A stretch of 64,000 bases of DNA from Plazaster borealis (GCA_021014325.1 CM037461.1:2195501-2259500); one strand, 5' to 3'. Shown: positions 23,401 through 33,690, numbered from the stretch's first letter. Program-made: numbers and translations. Notes: generated by a model from the sequence alone, not told the origin.

Positions 23401-25911
23401 AATGTTAACAGTTTCATGTCTGATTTCACTCTTCCCTCTATGCATAAATGTCCTTCACAGCTAAGGCACAAAAAGAAGACATGGCAAGACGGGAAAAGGA
23501 GAAGAAAGAAAGAACCAAAGTGGAGTTTAAGATGGGTATGGCTAAGAAGACGCCATTTGGCGGACCTGTAATAACACTCATCACAACGATAGGTGCGACT
23601 GGTACAACAACGACGTCCACAACTATGTCTACACTTCCAACAACGTCTGGTGTTCAACCATTGCTCTCAATTACAACCAGTCACTCATTACCAGCTACCT
23701 CAACAGGTGAATATGAGTAATGTTTGAAGCCTCGCATGTTGTAGATCATAAGAAAACTATAGTAGTTACAGGGTCTGTATACTAAACTTGGGCGATACCA
23801 CGATATTATTGAATATCGCGATACTAGTTCTGAAACGATTACGATATCGGGTAGATTTGTTTTTAATCGTGATATCGGTAAATCGCGATATCCATTAAGT
23901 ATCGCGATGCATTTCCTAACCAAGACGATCTTGCAACAATAAATCTCCTAGTGGAGACGATCTTGCAACAACAAAGTAAGCTTGGGCGATACCACGATAT
24001 TATGGAATATCGCGATACTAGTTCTGAAACGATTACGATATCGGGTAGATTTGTTTTGATCGTGATATCGGTAAATCGCGATATCGTCTAAAGTATTGCG
24101 ATGCATTTCCTAACAAACGGTCTTGCAACAAAGAGCTGCAAGTCACAGACCGCAACCGCAAGATTTCCCAACAGATCCGACCCGACTAGGTTTCTTCGAA
24201 AAAAAAACACCATCAAAGCCTTATTAGCGATCAGGCGGTCTCACACAGACTACCGAAAAACTACGACATCGCGCTTCCGGGTGTTATCATGTGTTGCATC
24301 AACCTCGTCCCCATGATTTACTTTATTTCCAACCATGTTTACAATAGTACCTCGTACTGCTTGACACACCTTGGGGACGAGGTTGGTGATCTAATTAGTT
24401 ATGCACACATATAGAACAGTCTGTCATGTGCAGTAGACACATTAAATGTGTGTAAATAATAGGCCCAGGTTTTCACCCCATAGGTTTAGAGTAAAACCCG
24501 AAGAAACGATCATTGGAGAAAAGTAGTAATGAGACGGCTGCCTCTACAACTAAAACTTGCACTGTGAGATTCGTAGAAGATTGACGTCATCAAAAATTAA
24601 TCGCGATATTATCGAATATTGCGATATATTCTTGACGATACATCGTGGATGAAAAAAAGCGATATCGCCCAAGCTTACAACAAAGAGCTGCAAGTCACAG
24701 ACCGCAACCGCAAGATTCCCCAACAGATCCGACCCGACCGCGGTCGAAAAAAACCAACATGATCAGGCGGTCTCACACACAGACTACCGAAAAACTATGA
24801 CATCGTTCCGGGTGTTATCATGTGTTGCATACATGAGAGTAGCGTGATCTAATTAGTTATGCACACATATAGAACAGTCTGTCATGCGCAGTAGTTAACA
24901 CATTAAATGTGTGTAAGTAGTAGGCGCAGGTTTTCACCCCATAGGTTTAGAGTAAAACCCGAAAAATAGGTCATTGGAGCAAAGTGAAAATAAGACGGGC
25001 GCTTCTGCAACTTGCTCTGTGAGATTTGTAGAAGATTGACGACATCAAAAATTAATCGCGATGTTATCAAATATCGCGATATATTCTTGACGATACATCG
25101 TGGATGAAAAAAAGCGATATCGCCCAAGCTTACTGTATACGTTTGGTAATGACTCTGAAAATTAATGGCAATAAAAACTTACTTGGTAAGAAGTGCAGCA
25201 GCTTTGGAGAGTATAATGCATTTTGAAAAACTTTTCACTTCGAATCCTGCGGTTATGGAAAAAGGTTTGAATCTGAGAAGCGTTACTGACAATAACGCTT
25301 CTCAGATTGTGTATTCAAATAGACCCCTTGCATAACGCGAAACGCGACAGAGACGCTGAGGCCACGCGCACGTTTTTACGCACAGAGAACAGCTGTCGTC
25401 CAATGATTTGCCTCCTTTGGCCTCAGTGAGGGCGCTTTTTGGCCTCAGGGTGTTTTTTTAGCGTGTGACATCACACAACTAATACTTTTTTTCTTCTAAG
25501 TACACACCCTGTAACATAATAAATGTGTTTTTGTTTTTGTACTTACTGGAAAGATTTGTATCCCAAATGAGGGTATCCTTCCAAACACTTATAACGTACC
25601 ATCCCTTTTCTAGTTAACAATTCTTTTGGTTTGGTGGTGTTCTCATCTTTGCAGATGAACCCGAGAGAAAAAGGAAATCCAAGTGGGGCGTGGTCCCTTC
25701 CGAGGCGACATCGAGACCGCTCCTCCCGCTACCCACACCCATTCCGACATTCCCCATCACAATGATTCCGCGACCCCAAGTCAGCCTCGTCAACGCCTTA
25801 GTAACGAACCCCGTGGGTGTACCTCCCGTCTTTGCCCCAGTGTCCTCCACTATCAAGACGAACGTGATTTCATCAGTGGGTGTCTTAAAGAAACCCAAGA
25901 CGGACAAGTGA
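14378..25911 (+). CDS. SAP30BP: SAP30-binding protein (SAP30BP / HCNGP), complete
   Basis: This is a nuclear regulator of the HCNGP family. Vertebrate SAP30BP binds the SAP30 corepressor subunit and has also been linked to splicing of short introns with RBM17. Seven exons (14378-14492, 16086-16216, 18225-18371, 19036-19112, 20311-20423, 23461-23706, 25655-25911) join in frame to 361 residues; the human protein is about 308. The N-terminus is acidic (EDSDADSEDE). The conserved HCNGP core, roughly residues 120-195, has LPPEPSGRCSKHLQ, then KDFRNPSIYDKLI, then IDELGSNYP and HGWDENSYYEAL. It is followed by a charged KEKKERTKVEF helix, a Thr/Ser-rich tract and RKRKSKW near residue 287. That last motif looks like a UHM-ligand motif. 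The start has an in-frame TGA 12 nt upstream (14366-14368) and A at -3. The extra length is mainly in the N-terminal acidic region and the proline-rich C-terminus. Confidence 0.93.
14640..15004. mobile_element. TTAA-bounded palindromic MITE (family H)
   Basis: AGGGACACTTTGCCTTGGAT and AAGGCAACGTGTCCCT are inverted ends, flanked by TTAA at 14636-14639 and 15005-15008. The centre pairs 'tcggtcggccattttgtgga' with 'tccacaaaatggccgacc'. It lies in SAP30BP intron 1. Confidence 0.8.
15459..16050. mobile_element. TIR element (family I) in SAP30BP intron 1
   Basis: Left end 'gcccttttcacacga' after TTAA; right end 'tgtgtgaagagggc' before TTAC. The interior has further inverted repeats around 'aatttcacaatgtttgagaa'. 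It ends 36 bp before exon 2. Confidence 0.6.
16086..16216 (+). CDS. SAP30BP: SAP30BP exon 2
   Basis: The acceptor is cttgaaag|GT. The exon reads GLVSYGADEGGQP and continues to DVDRISDDEMPHIKGLAK. Donor AAG|gtaggt, phase 0. GLVSYG aligns with GGLVSDAYG of vertebrate SAP30BP. A minus-strand SINE begins only about 20 bp after the donor. Confidence 0.85.
16236..16650 (-). mobile_element. tRNA-Leu-derived SINE
   Basis: Same family as 31-447. Read on the minus strand, the head GTGTCGTGGCAGAGCGG, B box GGGTTCGAATCC and tail GCGCTATATAAGAACT are present. It sits about 20 bp after SAP30BP exon 2. Confidence 0.8.
16700..17366. mobile_element. TIR element with GACTGTGCAAGTCTCGCGC ends
   Basis: GACTGTGCAAGTCTCGCGC near 16700 is complemented by 'gcgcgagacttgcacagtc' near 17344-17362. 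About 660 bp, non-coding. An end fragment of the same family is at 59040-59100. Confidence 0.65.
17367..18170. other. SAP30BP intron 2, non-coding, with GT-rich duplications
   Basis: (TG)n stretches are followed by similar segments ('attcaaaccgtgga' near 17470, 'attcaaaccgagga' near 17624). 'aaggtcattatggc' occurs near 17813 and 17954. No gene seen. Confidence 0.5.
18225..18371 (+). CDS. SAP30BP: SAP30BP exon 3 (start of HCNGP core)
   Basis: The acceptor is ttttcaaatag. There are 49 codons from FADDSIFDAS to LPPEPSGRCSKHLQ. PPEP.GRCS.HLQ is one of the most conserved stretches of the family. Donor CAG|gtaagc, phase 0. Confidence 0.9.
19036..19112 (+). CDS. SAP30BP: SAP30BP exon 4
   Basis: The acceptor is cctcttcccag. 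The exon encodes DKISSYYKKGFNLNHV and TRKDFRNP, aligning with DKIQKLYERK and the RKKEFRNPSIYEK region of vertebrates. Donor CCAAG|gtacag, phase 2; the split codon is Ser, as in the vertebrate protein. Confidence 0.9.
19255..19583. mobile_element. MITE family M, copy 1
   Basis: Bounded by 'tttaaaggtaatgtgcac' and 'gtgtacagggcctttaa'. The interior matches 39172-39705, including 'gagaaaatagtgaaaagaga' and 'ttactttaaatcatgtaagt'. Confidence 0.75.
19584..20271. mobile_element. Two adjacent MITE family D copies
   Basis: Copies at about 19584-19930 and 19931-20271 lie head to tail, each with 'acaacattggtaagagtaaa' at the start and 'tactggtctttgacaatt' near the end. They end about 40 bp before SAP30BP exon 5. 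Confidence 0.8.
20311..20423 (+). CDS. SAP30BP: SAP30BP exon 5 (end of HCNGP core)
   Basis: The acceptor is cgttgtttag. The exon completes the split Ser and encodes IYDKLISYLRIDELGSNYP, then HGWDENSYYEAL. These match the vertebrate IDELGTNYP and HGWSEDSYYEAL. Donor CTCG|gtaagt, phase 1, which must be followed by CT to give Ala; both the microexon at 22437 and exon 6 begin with CT. Confidence 0.92.
20575..21315 (+). repeat. Tandem repeat, unit about 120-133 bp
   Basis: About six units contain 'gcaggctggcatagtttagc', 'gtaggagggttgactgtgta' and 'agaagcatttaccattgtga'. It begins about 150 bp into SAP30BP intron 5. Short ORFs here follow the periodicity. Confidence 0.85.
21500..21870. mobile_element. 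MITE family A, copy 4
   Basis: TTAA at 21496-21499 and 21871-21874; complete element in SAP30BP intron 5. Confidence 0.85.
21930..22400 (+). mobile_element. Repeat family N, copy 1
   Basis: Contains 'agtctcctgacgatgactag', 'gtcgaaacgttgagacc' and 'caggtagtacttaataagca'. Matching copies: 61937-62300 and 56921-57480 (split by a family A MITE). It ends about 35 bp before the SAP30BP microexon. Confidence 0.7.
22437..22469 (+). CDS. SAP30BP: Candidate alternative 33-nt microexon of SAP30BP (duplicate of exon 6 start)
   Basis: The stretch begins CTAAGGCACAAAGAGAA, nearly the same as the first bases of exon 6 (CTAAGGCACAAAAAGAA at 23461). A long T-tract and catag precede it, and a perfect gtaagt follows at 22470. 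It is 33 nt long and uses the same entry and exit phase as exon 6, so inclusion adds 11 residues (about AKAQREIIGIP) without changing frame. Vertebrate SAP30BP has only one AKAQ segment, so the main isoform probably skips this exon. It could instead be an unused relic. Confidence 0.45.
23049..23300 (-). mobile_element. tRNA-like SINE, third type
   Basis: On the minus strand a B box (CCCGGTTCAAATCCC) and a following body with 'gtaggaggaaaaccgaggag' are shared with 51265-51520 and, weakly, 60110-60270. Confidence 0.6.
23461..23706 (+). CDS. SAP30BP: SAP30BP exon 6
   Basis: The acceptor is tgtccttcacag. The exon encodes AKAQKEDMARREKEKKERTK, a charged helix, and then a Thr/Ser-rich tract (TTIGATGTTTTSTTMS). 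The vertebrate protein has a similar AKAQ, KKERTKIEF and poly-Thr order. Donor ACAG|gtgaat, phase 1. Confidence 0.92.
23786..25131. mobile_element. TIR element cluster rich in ATCGCGATATCG
   Basis: The ends 'aagcttgggcgatacc' (near 23980, and 'aaacttgggcgatacc' near 23786) and 'gatatcgcccaagctta' (near 24660 and 25115) are inverted. The interior (about 24118-24676) is repeated at 24677-25131. Runs of self-complementary 'atcgcgatatcg' occur near both ends. One copy is interrupted by an 86-bp insert at 24300-24385. Confidence 0.7.
24300..24385. mobile_element. Short MITE with CAACCTCGTCCCC ends (nested)
   Basis: Ends CAACCTCGTCCCC and GGGGACGAGGTTG, 86 bp. The host is the family J TIR element. 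A 253-bp relative with a 9-bp target duplication is at 39364-39616. Confidence 0.7.
25131..25325. mobile_element. MITE family C fragment
   Basis: Shares 'tatacgtttggtaatgactc', 'attaatggcaataaaaactt' and 'cgcttctcagattgtgtatt' with the complete copies. Confidence 0.65.
25655..25911 (+). CDS. SAP30BP: SAP30BP exon 7 (terminal)
   Basis: The acceptor is atctttgcag. The exon encodes DEPERKRKSKWGVVP, a proline-rich stretch, and the C-terminus VISSVGVLKKPKTDK before TGA at 25909-25911. The vertebrate end (VISAVGTIVKKAKQ) is similar. RKRKSKW resembles the UHM-ligand motif of splicing factors such as SF3B1. The 3' UTR starts directly in MITE-like sequence. Confidence 0.92.
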
Positions 25912-26035
25912 TGCAAAATTTCTTTGCTCAGCTAAAAAAAAATGAGCGGGGCACCAGTCGCACAATGTTAACTGGATGGACTTTTGGCAGGTTACCTGTT
26001 TCTGCTTAGCAAGAATTTTCTGTGCTTGGCTCATG
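25912..26035. mobile_element. MITE family B-like sequence forming the SAP30BP 3' UTR start
   Basis: Begins right after the SAP30BP stop. 'aaaaaatgagcggggcacca' and 'ggttacctgtttctgcttag' match 28640-28730. Confidence 0.65.
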
Positions 26036-26156
26036 ATAGTCTGACAATTTTTAGGAACGGTGAAAGCAAACAGAATCGTCTGGATTTTTCTTGATTTCAG
26101 GGTTTTTATTTTTTTGTAAGCTCTCAATCTTCGTTGAAAGGCGTGAACATTTGAGT

Positions 26157-26300
26157 GTAATGGCCAAGTGGTCTAGTGCATCGGACTCAAGTTCTAGCAG
26201 CTCGGTCATCCAGGTGTGGGTTTGAATCCCAGTTGCGACACTTTTGTCGTTGAGCAAGACACTTAACTGTAACTGCTTCTTTAAGATTGATTGATACACA
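26157..26300 (+). mobile_element. tRNA-Leu-derived SINE head fragment
   Basis: 'aatggccaagtggtctagtg', a CTCAAG loop and B box 'gggtttgaatccc' lead into 'agcaagacacttaactgtaa'. Confidence 0.65.
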
Positions 26301-26304
26301 ACTT

Positions 26305-27181
26305 AACGGGTGTGTACAACATTGGTAAGAGTGAAAATGTATATGTTCACAGATTTGCACACAAGTTACATGGTATAAAGATGGTCACGGTGGAAAACAT
26401 CCCTTGAAATAGTTTTTGCTTGAAATGCTCTACACCAATCCGGGCGTGCAAGTGTTGGGCACCACGCGCCACTGCTGCAGTGTCGTCAGTGCCCAGATTC
26501 TGCACAAAGACTTGAGGAAATCGTGTTCCTTTTCACTCTCTAAGGAAATTAGATGTTTTCCTCAACGACTTACACAATTTCCTTGACAGGACATCATGAT
26601 ATACCAATGTAGATCACTGACCACAAATACTTGCAACTAAATAGAAACCGAATCATCCTGAAAACGGTGCAAGGTGAGTTTAAGGGTCATAGACGCGGAA
26701 ACTGCAGAGTCGCATAGTTTAATGCGTTGCATCGGCAAGGTATTTTGTCAGAATTACAGTATTTTACTTTCTGCTTAATTTTAAAAATTTATCAAGAATG
26801 TAGTACATCGTTATATCATGCAGCCGTGTCAGGGATATTGCATAGATTGTCGAGGAAGACATTCAATTCCCATAAAAAGAGAAAATTGAAATGATTTTAT
26901 CGTGTCTTTGTGCACAAAAATAGGCACATGTACACCGCAGCATGGCGCGCGCGGCGCCCAGCACTTGCGCGCCCGGATTGGTGTATAGTTTTGAGAAATG
27001 AGTAAAAACCTGATGTTTGAAAACAGTGACAACATATAATTGGGTTTGTCACTGTTTTCTTGTGACTCCAATGACTGATTGGGCCTAAACTTTCACAGGT
27101 TTGTTATTTCATATATGTGTTGGGTCACATAAAGTGTGGATACTGTTCTTTGACAATTACCAATGTTGTCCTTGTGCTTTA
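26305..27181. mobile_element. MITE family D, copy 4, split by a TA-target element
   Basis: Family D halves lie at 26305-26432 and 26984-27181. Removing 26433-26983 and one TA rebuilds the family D sequence 'gaaatgctctatagttttgag'. Confidence 0.8.
26433..26983. mobile_element. 551-bp TIR element inserted at TA
   Basis: Ends CACCAATCCGGGCG and CGCCCGGATTGGTG, with TA duplicated at 26431-26432 and 26984-26985. A TA target fits the Tc1/mariner superfamily. Non-coding. Confidence 0.75.
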
Positions 27182-27377
27182 AGATCAATCAGAGCTCTTT
27201 GTGAAATCGACCGCTCATATTTTATCTTTGAGAGGGCAAGGCCATTTCATTTTGCAAATGGCATTTTCACTGTAAAATCTGAAAGGCTATGGGAAAGTTT
27301 TGAAGGGGCACCAAGGCCAAGATCAGGGCAATAGAGAACATGGCCACCATTGCCTCCATGTAATTCCAGGCCTAGTT

Positions 27378-27745
27378 TAAAGGAACGTCACAGAACTGGT
27401 AATTAAAATTTTCTTTAAGATCACAGATTTACATAAAACTTACACGGTCTAATGATGATGATAGTAGAAAACATCCCTAGAAATATTCCGTGTCTGAAAT
27501 GCCATATTTGATGAGAAATAAATAAAACTAATTTCCAATTGGAGTTTATCGCTCATGAGCGTTTTATTCATGCATTGTATAACACATGCAAAATGTGTAA
27601 TCGGTTTTCACTATTTTCTCGTGACCCAGATGTCCGATCGATCTCAAACTTCTACAGGTTTGTCAGTTTATGTATATGGTGGATTATATAAAGTGCCTAA
27701 CTGTTTTGTTGGCAAAAACCAATTCTGTAATGTTCCTTCAAAGAA
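27378..27745. mobile_element. Diverged MITE family D-like copy
   Basis: Starts 'ttaaaggaacgtcacagaac' and ends 'ctgtaatgttccttcaa'. Inside are 'gaaatattccgtgtctgaaa' and 'tttctcgtgaccc', parallel to family D. Confidence 0.5.
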
Positions 27746-27822
27746 TGAAATAGATTGGCCAATAACCGGGGGAACAATGTTAACTTACTGTGAGTGCCTT
27801 GACAAGACTGAAGTTTTACGCC

Positions 27823-28235
27823 TGGGCCCAATTTCATAGAGCTGCTTATAAAAGCACAAAAGGTAGCTAAATGCAAAACATTTCTGCTTACTGGAATAAA
27901 AGTAACCAACCAAAATACCATTCCGCATGTACTATCTATGACTGGTTTTCTGCAAATTGTTGCTTAGCAAAAGCTTTATAAGCAAAATTTTGTGCTTAAT
28001 CGTTTTTTTGAAATTGGGCCCTGGGTTACCTAGTGAGCGCAATCTGTTACCAAAAGGGTCCAATTTCATAAAGCTGCTTAAGCAGCAAATATTCTTTAAA
28101 AATTGTCTGCAAAGCAAAATAAGCAGAATACCAGTCACAAATGGTACATATGAAATGCTATTTTGGCTGGTAACGCATGTTTTTATTTTGCTTAGCTACT
28201 TTTTGTGCTTAAAAGCAGCTTTATGAAATTGGGCC
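27823..28235. mobile_element. Two MITE family B copies
   Basis: Copies at about 27823-28020 and 28058-28235, each bounded by 'ggcccaatttcataga' or a variant and its complement 'atgaaattgggccc'. Confidence 0.8.
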
Positions 28236-28249
28236 CAGATGGCCAGAAA

Positions 28250-29070
28250 CACCGGGGCAAACTACTTCTCTAACAGCGGTGTTAAGTGTACTGGGTTCTT
28301 TAACACACAGGACGTCACAAATCAAACATGGAATGGTAGTTTGGCTGGTAAACTGAATCTTGTAAGCATAATATTGATGTGCTTAGCTATTGTTTATGCT
28401 TCAGCATTTCTATGAAATTGGGTCCTAGCCTCAATTTTTTTCTTTTTTTACGATAAAAATGTTTTAGATGGAACGTAAAGCTGTTATTCTGTTCATTTCT
28501 GCTTAGTAGCTAAGCACATCAACATTTCTGCTAAGCAGGAAACTGTTAAACATTATTTTCTGCTTGAGAAGCTCTATTCAACTGGACCCAGGGCTCAATT
28601 TCAAGCTGTTAAGCAGAAAATACAGCTGAGCAAATTTCTTTTGCTGGTCAAAAAATGAGTGGGGCATCAGTCACAATAATGTAAACTTTATAGAATTTTG
28701 GCTGGTTACCTGTTTCTGTTAAGCAAGATTTTTCTGTTTAGTAGCTAAGCACATCAACATTATGCTTACAAGATTCAGTACCAGCCAAACTACCATTCCA
28801 CATGTACGATTTGTGACTGGTATTCTGTTCATTTCTGCTTAGCAGGAAATTGTTAAACAATATTTTCTGCTTAAGCAGCTCTATGTAACTGGACCGAGGG
28901 CTCAATTTCAAGCTGTTAAGATGAAAATACTGCTGAGCATTTTGTTTTGCTAAGCAAAAAAATGAGGTGGACCAGTCACAACAATGTAAACTTTATGAGA
29001 TTTTGGGTGGTTACCTGTTTCTGCTAAGCAAGGTTTGTCTGTGCTTAGCAAGTTTTTATGCATTGGGCCC
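28250..29070. repeat. Cluster of MITE family B fragments
   Basis: Repeated 'gcttagtagctaagcacatc', 'aaaatgagtggggcatcag' and 'ggttacctgtttctg' segments occur in both orientations. No gene. Confidence 0.65.
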
Positions 29071-29440
29071 GATGGACTTCACTACTCAGGTACGACACTC
29101 GATTTTTAAAATGTTCCAGTATTTATTATCTTGCTTAAGAAATATTTGCAGCTTAGCAACTTCATCAAATTGGCACTTGCAGTCCTCATTGCAAGTCTCA
29201 CCATTAGTGTGCCACAAGAGGGCGCTAAATCTGGCAGGACTGTATTTGGGTGCACCACACAAAAGAAGCTCTCCATAGCAACCAATGCTAAATATTAAAA
29301 AAATACTTAAACAAATGTTTAAAAGTCTCTCAGCCTCTTGAAAACAAACAAAAAATATTTTCTGACAACTAAACTTCCCTTTTTTTTAAACTTTTGGTAG
29401 GTTAGCTATTTGCCTTTTGAGCTAGGCTCATCCAAATTAA

Positions 29441-29806
29441 AGGCACTGAACACGTTTGGAAATTGTCAAAGACCAGTGTTCTCACTTGGTGTATCCCAAC
29501 ATATGCATAAAATAACAAGCCAGTGAAAATTTGGGCTCAATTGGTCATCGAAGTTGCAAGAAAATGATGAAAGAAAAAACACCCTTGTTGTACAAATTTG
29601 TGTGCTTTCAAATGGGAATAAAAACTTCTTGCAAGAAGTTTTTATTATTTTAGTGAGAAATTACCTCTTTCTCAAAAACTACGTTACTTCAGAGGGAGTC
29701 GTTTCCTACAATGTTTTATACTATCAACAGCTCTCCGCTGCTTGTTACCAAGTAAGTTTTTATGCTAATATTTGTTTTGAGTCATTACCAAATGTGTACG
29801 ATACCT
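29441..29806. mobile_element. MITE family A, copy 5
   Basis: TTAA at 29437-29440 and 29807-29810; complete. Confidence 0.85.
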
Positions 29807-30087
29807 TTAAAAACACTCCTGAACGACTAAACTTGCCAGTCTCCATCTTAGAAAAAGGACCCTACACCTTTTAGCAAAATAGGGCCATTTTAGGAGGGCT
29901 AGTGTACCCCAAATGCTCCAGGTTGAAAGTCAACAATCCAAGGTGCATAATATTGCACCATTTTTCAACAGTCCATAAAAGTCATGACCTTCAAATCATT
30001 TATTTACAGAAAAAGTTGTGGGTTTACATTTTATAAATGTGGCTCCGCGATTAAGTTTCTCTCCATTTAGTGTAGTGCACCCATTTG

Positions 30088-30720
30088 GATATCGGGGATC
30101 AGTTTCATAGAGCTGCTTAAGCACAAAAAGTTGCTTAACACAACTGATGAAATAGAATTAGCTGTTGCAAACTGCTTACCAACCAAAATGACCTATGGTG
30201 TAAATGCAAAAAATAGTAAATGGCCTGACGTTTCGACCCTAGCAGAGTCTTTCTGGAAGGCTAAATGACAAGACAACACACATGAACAGGTATATAAGTG
30301 TAACAAAAGCATTCAAGTGGAAATACATGTATAGAGGCAGAGAGCAAACAGACAAGGCAAGGGGTAAACAATGAATAGGGAGACAGGGGGGTGGAGGGAG
30401 CTCGGAGCTGGTCTGACCACAAGAAGTTGGAAACACAAAGAACAGGATCAAAGGTGGGAAGAGGGAGAACAAGTAATTAATTAGTACGTGAGGCAGGCTA
30501 AAAAAGGGGGATATCTGTGGGGAAAAGGAGAAGGCAAAGACAAAAGGTTATTAGACATTTATTAACACAACTGCTTAACACAACAAAATATGTTTACCAG
30601 ATTAAGGTTACCGGCCAAACTATAATGTCACATGTACAATTTGTGACCGTATCCTGCTCATCTGTGCTTAGCAGACAATTGTTAAGCAGTATTTTCTGAC
30701 AATCGATCAAGTCTAGTGCA
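30088..30720. mobile_element. MITE family B copy split by a longer insertion
   Basis: Family B sequence breaks near 30150 and resumes near 30575. The break is flanked by the direct repeat TTAACACAACTG. The inserted block (about 425 bp) includes 'cctgacgtttcgaccctagc', which recurs inverted at 51658-51690. Confidence 0.6.
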
Positions 30721-33690
30721 GTCCCAAGACATTGACTTTTTGTTTTTTTTGTTCAAAGACTGTATTTTTGATTAGTTTGTCAAAAATAATTTTACCAAAT
30801 AATTTTAAATGATGGTGTAAAGGTTTGTTTATTGTAGTGGTTAAATAAACAGTATAGCTACACATACCTTTACAAATTTGTTAGTTTCTTTATTGGATGA
30901 TACATGTATAGGCCTACAGCTCTTTGAGGTTTGTCATCATAATTTTTGGGGGTGGGGCTTCAGGAGCTGGGAGTCATTTTCAATTTCTTGAGGGGGGCGC
31001 GGTACCCCCTGGATCTGACAGTAAGTACGTACATTTCTCTCACCCATCCCCTATATAAATCATCCAGAGATTTGAAATAGCTTCACAATCCTTTCTTTTC
31101 TATTACTATAATTTTGTTATATTTTTTTACTATTATTAACAGCCATCCCACACATCATCTTTTCTTATTTTCCAAAAATCAAACATGAAACAGCCGTAGA
31201 GTGGGAAGCATTGGTTCCCATTGACAATGACCTATGAACTAGACGGAAGAGCGCTGTATTTTGAACTAAACCAATTTTGATTTTTGCGCCAAATTTATTT
31301 TGTTCGTCAACGACCGTCATTGTTAATCGTAATGCCTAAATGTGAAGTGAAACGTTTTCAATGTTTTAAAACAAAAAACTTACTGAGAATGTTGAAGTCT
31401 CTTCTTCACTGGCTCGAAACATGACGTCATTGGATTTCAATAACTAACAAATCTTTACATTTCAAGGAGGAATTTTTCGTCAGTCAAAATATCAAATTCA
31501 AGGCCGTTTTGATTGAATATTATCGAAAGTCAGGAATGAACCAAAACATTATCGCACAAAAATGTAGGACCCATTTTTCTCAGATGTTTTGGATTCACGG
31601 TTGACAATTTTTGCACTGGAAGTATCGAATGCCAGTGGCAATTACACCATTTTAACGTCAAGTTAGAGACTTGTGTTTTCCCCATCCCCACTCACATGAG
31701 GACTCTATCTATTGAAAAATGAGTACATGATCACAAAATTGAGTTGGTCATTATACCCGAAGTTTGCTTTTCATCAAAAGTAGGAACACTGAACGACTAA
31801 TTGTGACGCTCGTTGACAAATAAATGTAATTTCGTGCCAGCACCTAATATTGGGCCCGACTTCTGTCTGCTGTGTGAATAAATTCTGGACATCACACACA
31901 CGATAAAAAAGTAACGCTTCACATCGTTCCACACAGTACAGGCTATTTTCTTCCTCTATGGTACAGTGCACCTACCCTAGTCTAGATTGTAATGGTGCCT
32001 TCGAAGGAATGTTTCATTGTCCCATATTGACCATGTCAATCAGTGTATGAAGTGGCCACGTCAATCGAGAAATAAAGGTAGGAAAATTGTGATGGTGAGT
32101 TGTCATGGTTGTTTTGTCGATTGTTTTTCTGTGCATTCACATTCAGTGACATTCTCACCTGCTGCTCTCTCCTGTGTGCCTGTTTTGTTTATCTGACAAC
32201 TCTGAATATATGAATCTAGACGGCAAAGCATCCTATGGAAACATCACACCAACTTTTTAAAAGAAGACAGTGAAGACATTTAAGTTTTTAGACGTCATGG
32301 ACGTGGGAGGAAAACCCCGAATCGGGAAAACCCTAGCCCACCTTGATAATGTAAATGATGAGCTGTAAATAAACTAAATGTAAACTAAATGTAATGGCTC
32401 TCTGACTTCGGTCACATAACACCATGGTCACTGTTGAGTGTATCCTCGTATCCCCATTATTCGCGCACGTAAGAATTGAAATTGAATTTTTACATGATTA
32501 ACAGAATCAAGAACAACTTTTAGCTTTAATTTTAATTGTCTGATGTCAAAGCCCACCTGAGAGGAGAATTTGAAGCCCGCAGAACATCGTCAAAGCACAA
32601 CGAAACTCGTCGTCTGCAATCTACCCCGATTTGTCAAGTTTCGTTTTCCGTCACATGAATTCGCGCACTTGGGCTGGAACACCACTACGGAGTCCCTATT
32701 GTCCCGCCTTTCTTCTAAATGCTTTAGTCCGTGCGGCAGTGATAATTATTTACGGGAAGGGGTGGTGGGGTTGGCGAGGTGGGAAATGGACTCTGCGCTG
32801 TTATCACAAAGTTGGTAAGCCCCGCGTCCAGTTAAATGCAAACAATTGGTAATTTCTGAAAAAAGGATTATAAGGCGCACGTCCACTTCAACCTTCCGTA
32901 GTTTTTTGTACGCCCTCTGTTGTTAAATGAAAATCACGTGGTCTTGTAATTTAAGTATTGAAGTATGGCAGACGATACGCACGGAACTTTCAGTGTTTTT
33001 TTTTTTTTTTTAATTGACCATCTTATCTAGCTATGTTTTGTATTTAGTCTAAAAAAGGTAAGATTGTATACTACATTTGTAGTTTATCTAAAATCTTACC
33101 AGAAAGGCTTTGATTTTCCACATCTTCGCAGGAAATTGTTTATCAGGCTTTATACTTTCATGAAATAAAAAAAATTGAGTCACTGCGTATTGTAAACAAA
33201 ATAATATGCGTCGGAAAGGTACCTGCGCGAATATTTGTGATGCGCGAAATTGGGGTACGGGAGGATACTGTAATAAAATACGACTCAGTCATATGAGACC
33301 GATGTTAAAAGAGAGCCATTACAGCTCATCAAGGTGGGCTAGGAAAACCCTAGCCCCACTGTTTGTTGGCAAGAATTGTGTACCAGTGCACTGCCTGCAG
33401 CTGCAGTCATCAATTCACAGGCATGGGTATGCAGCGGTTGGGTGTAGGGACGGAAAACCTAGAATTAATGTATTTTGAAAGTCAAACATGTTATTGTTAA
33501 ACTGAAATGTTCTTCTTTTATCATTGTCATGAAATATCCTGCAGTGCTCTGAAAGACGTTACTAAATTCAGCAAACTTTAAATGAGCTATTCATTGCTCA
33601 ACTCTCAATGCTAGTGTAGTGTGAAGTGAATGCATCATGTGTTTTTGAACGATCGCTGATAACATTGCTTGTGTACTAATGCATTGTGCA
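30720..33690. other. Intergenic DNA, nothing recognised
   Basis: About 3 kb between SAP30BP and the kinesin without a repeat I can define or a splice-bounded ORF. ORFs up to about 90 codons (32570, 33206) have no recognisable motif. Confidence 0.45.

Noticed and set aside
23391..23657. Minus-strand Cys-rich ORF
   Set aside because: Antisense of SAP30BP exon 6; the plus strand is clearly coding.
32570..33478. ORFs of 73-90 codons in the intergenic region
   Set aside because: Different frames overlap, no recognisable motif and no neighbouring exons; expected by chance at this length.
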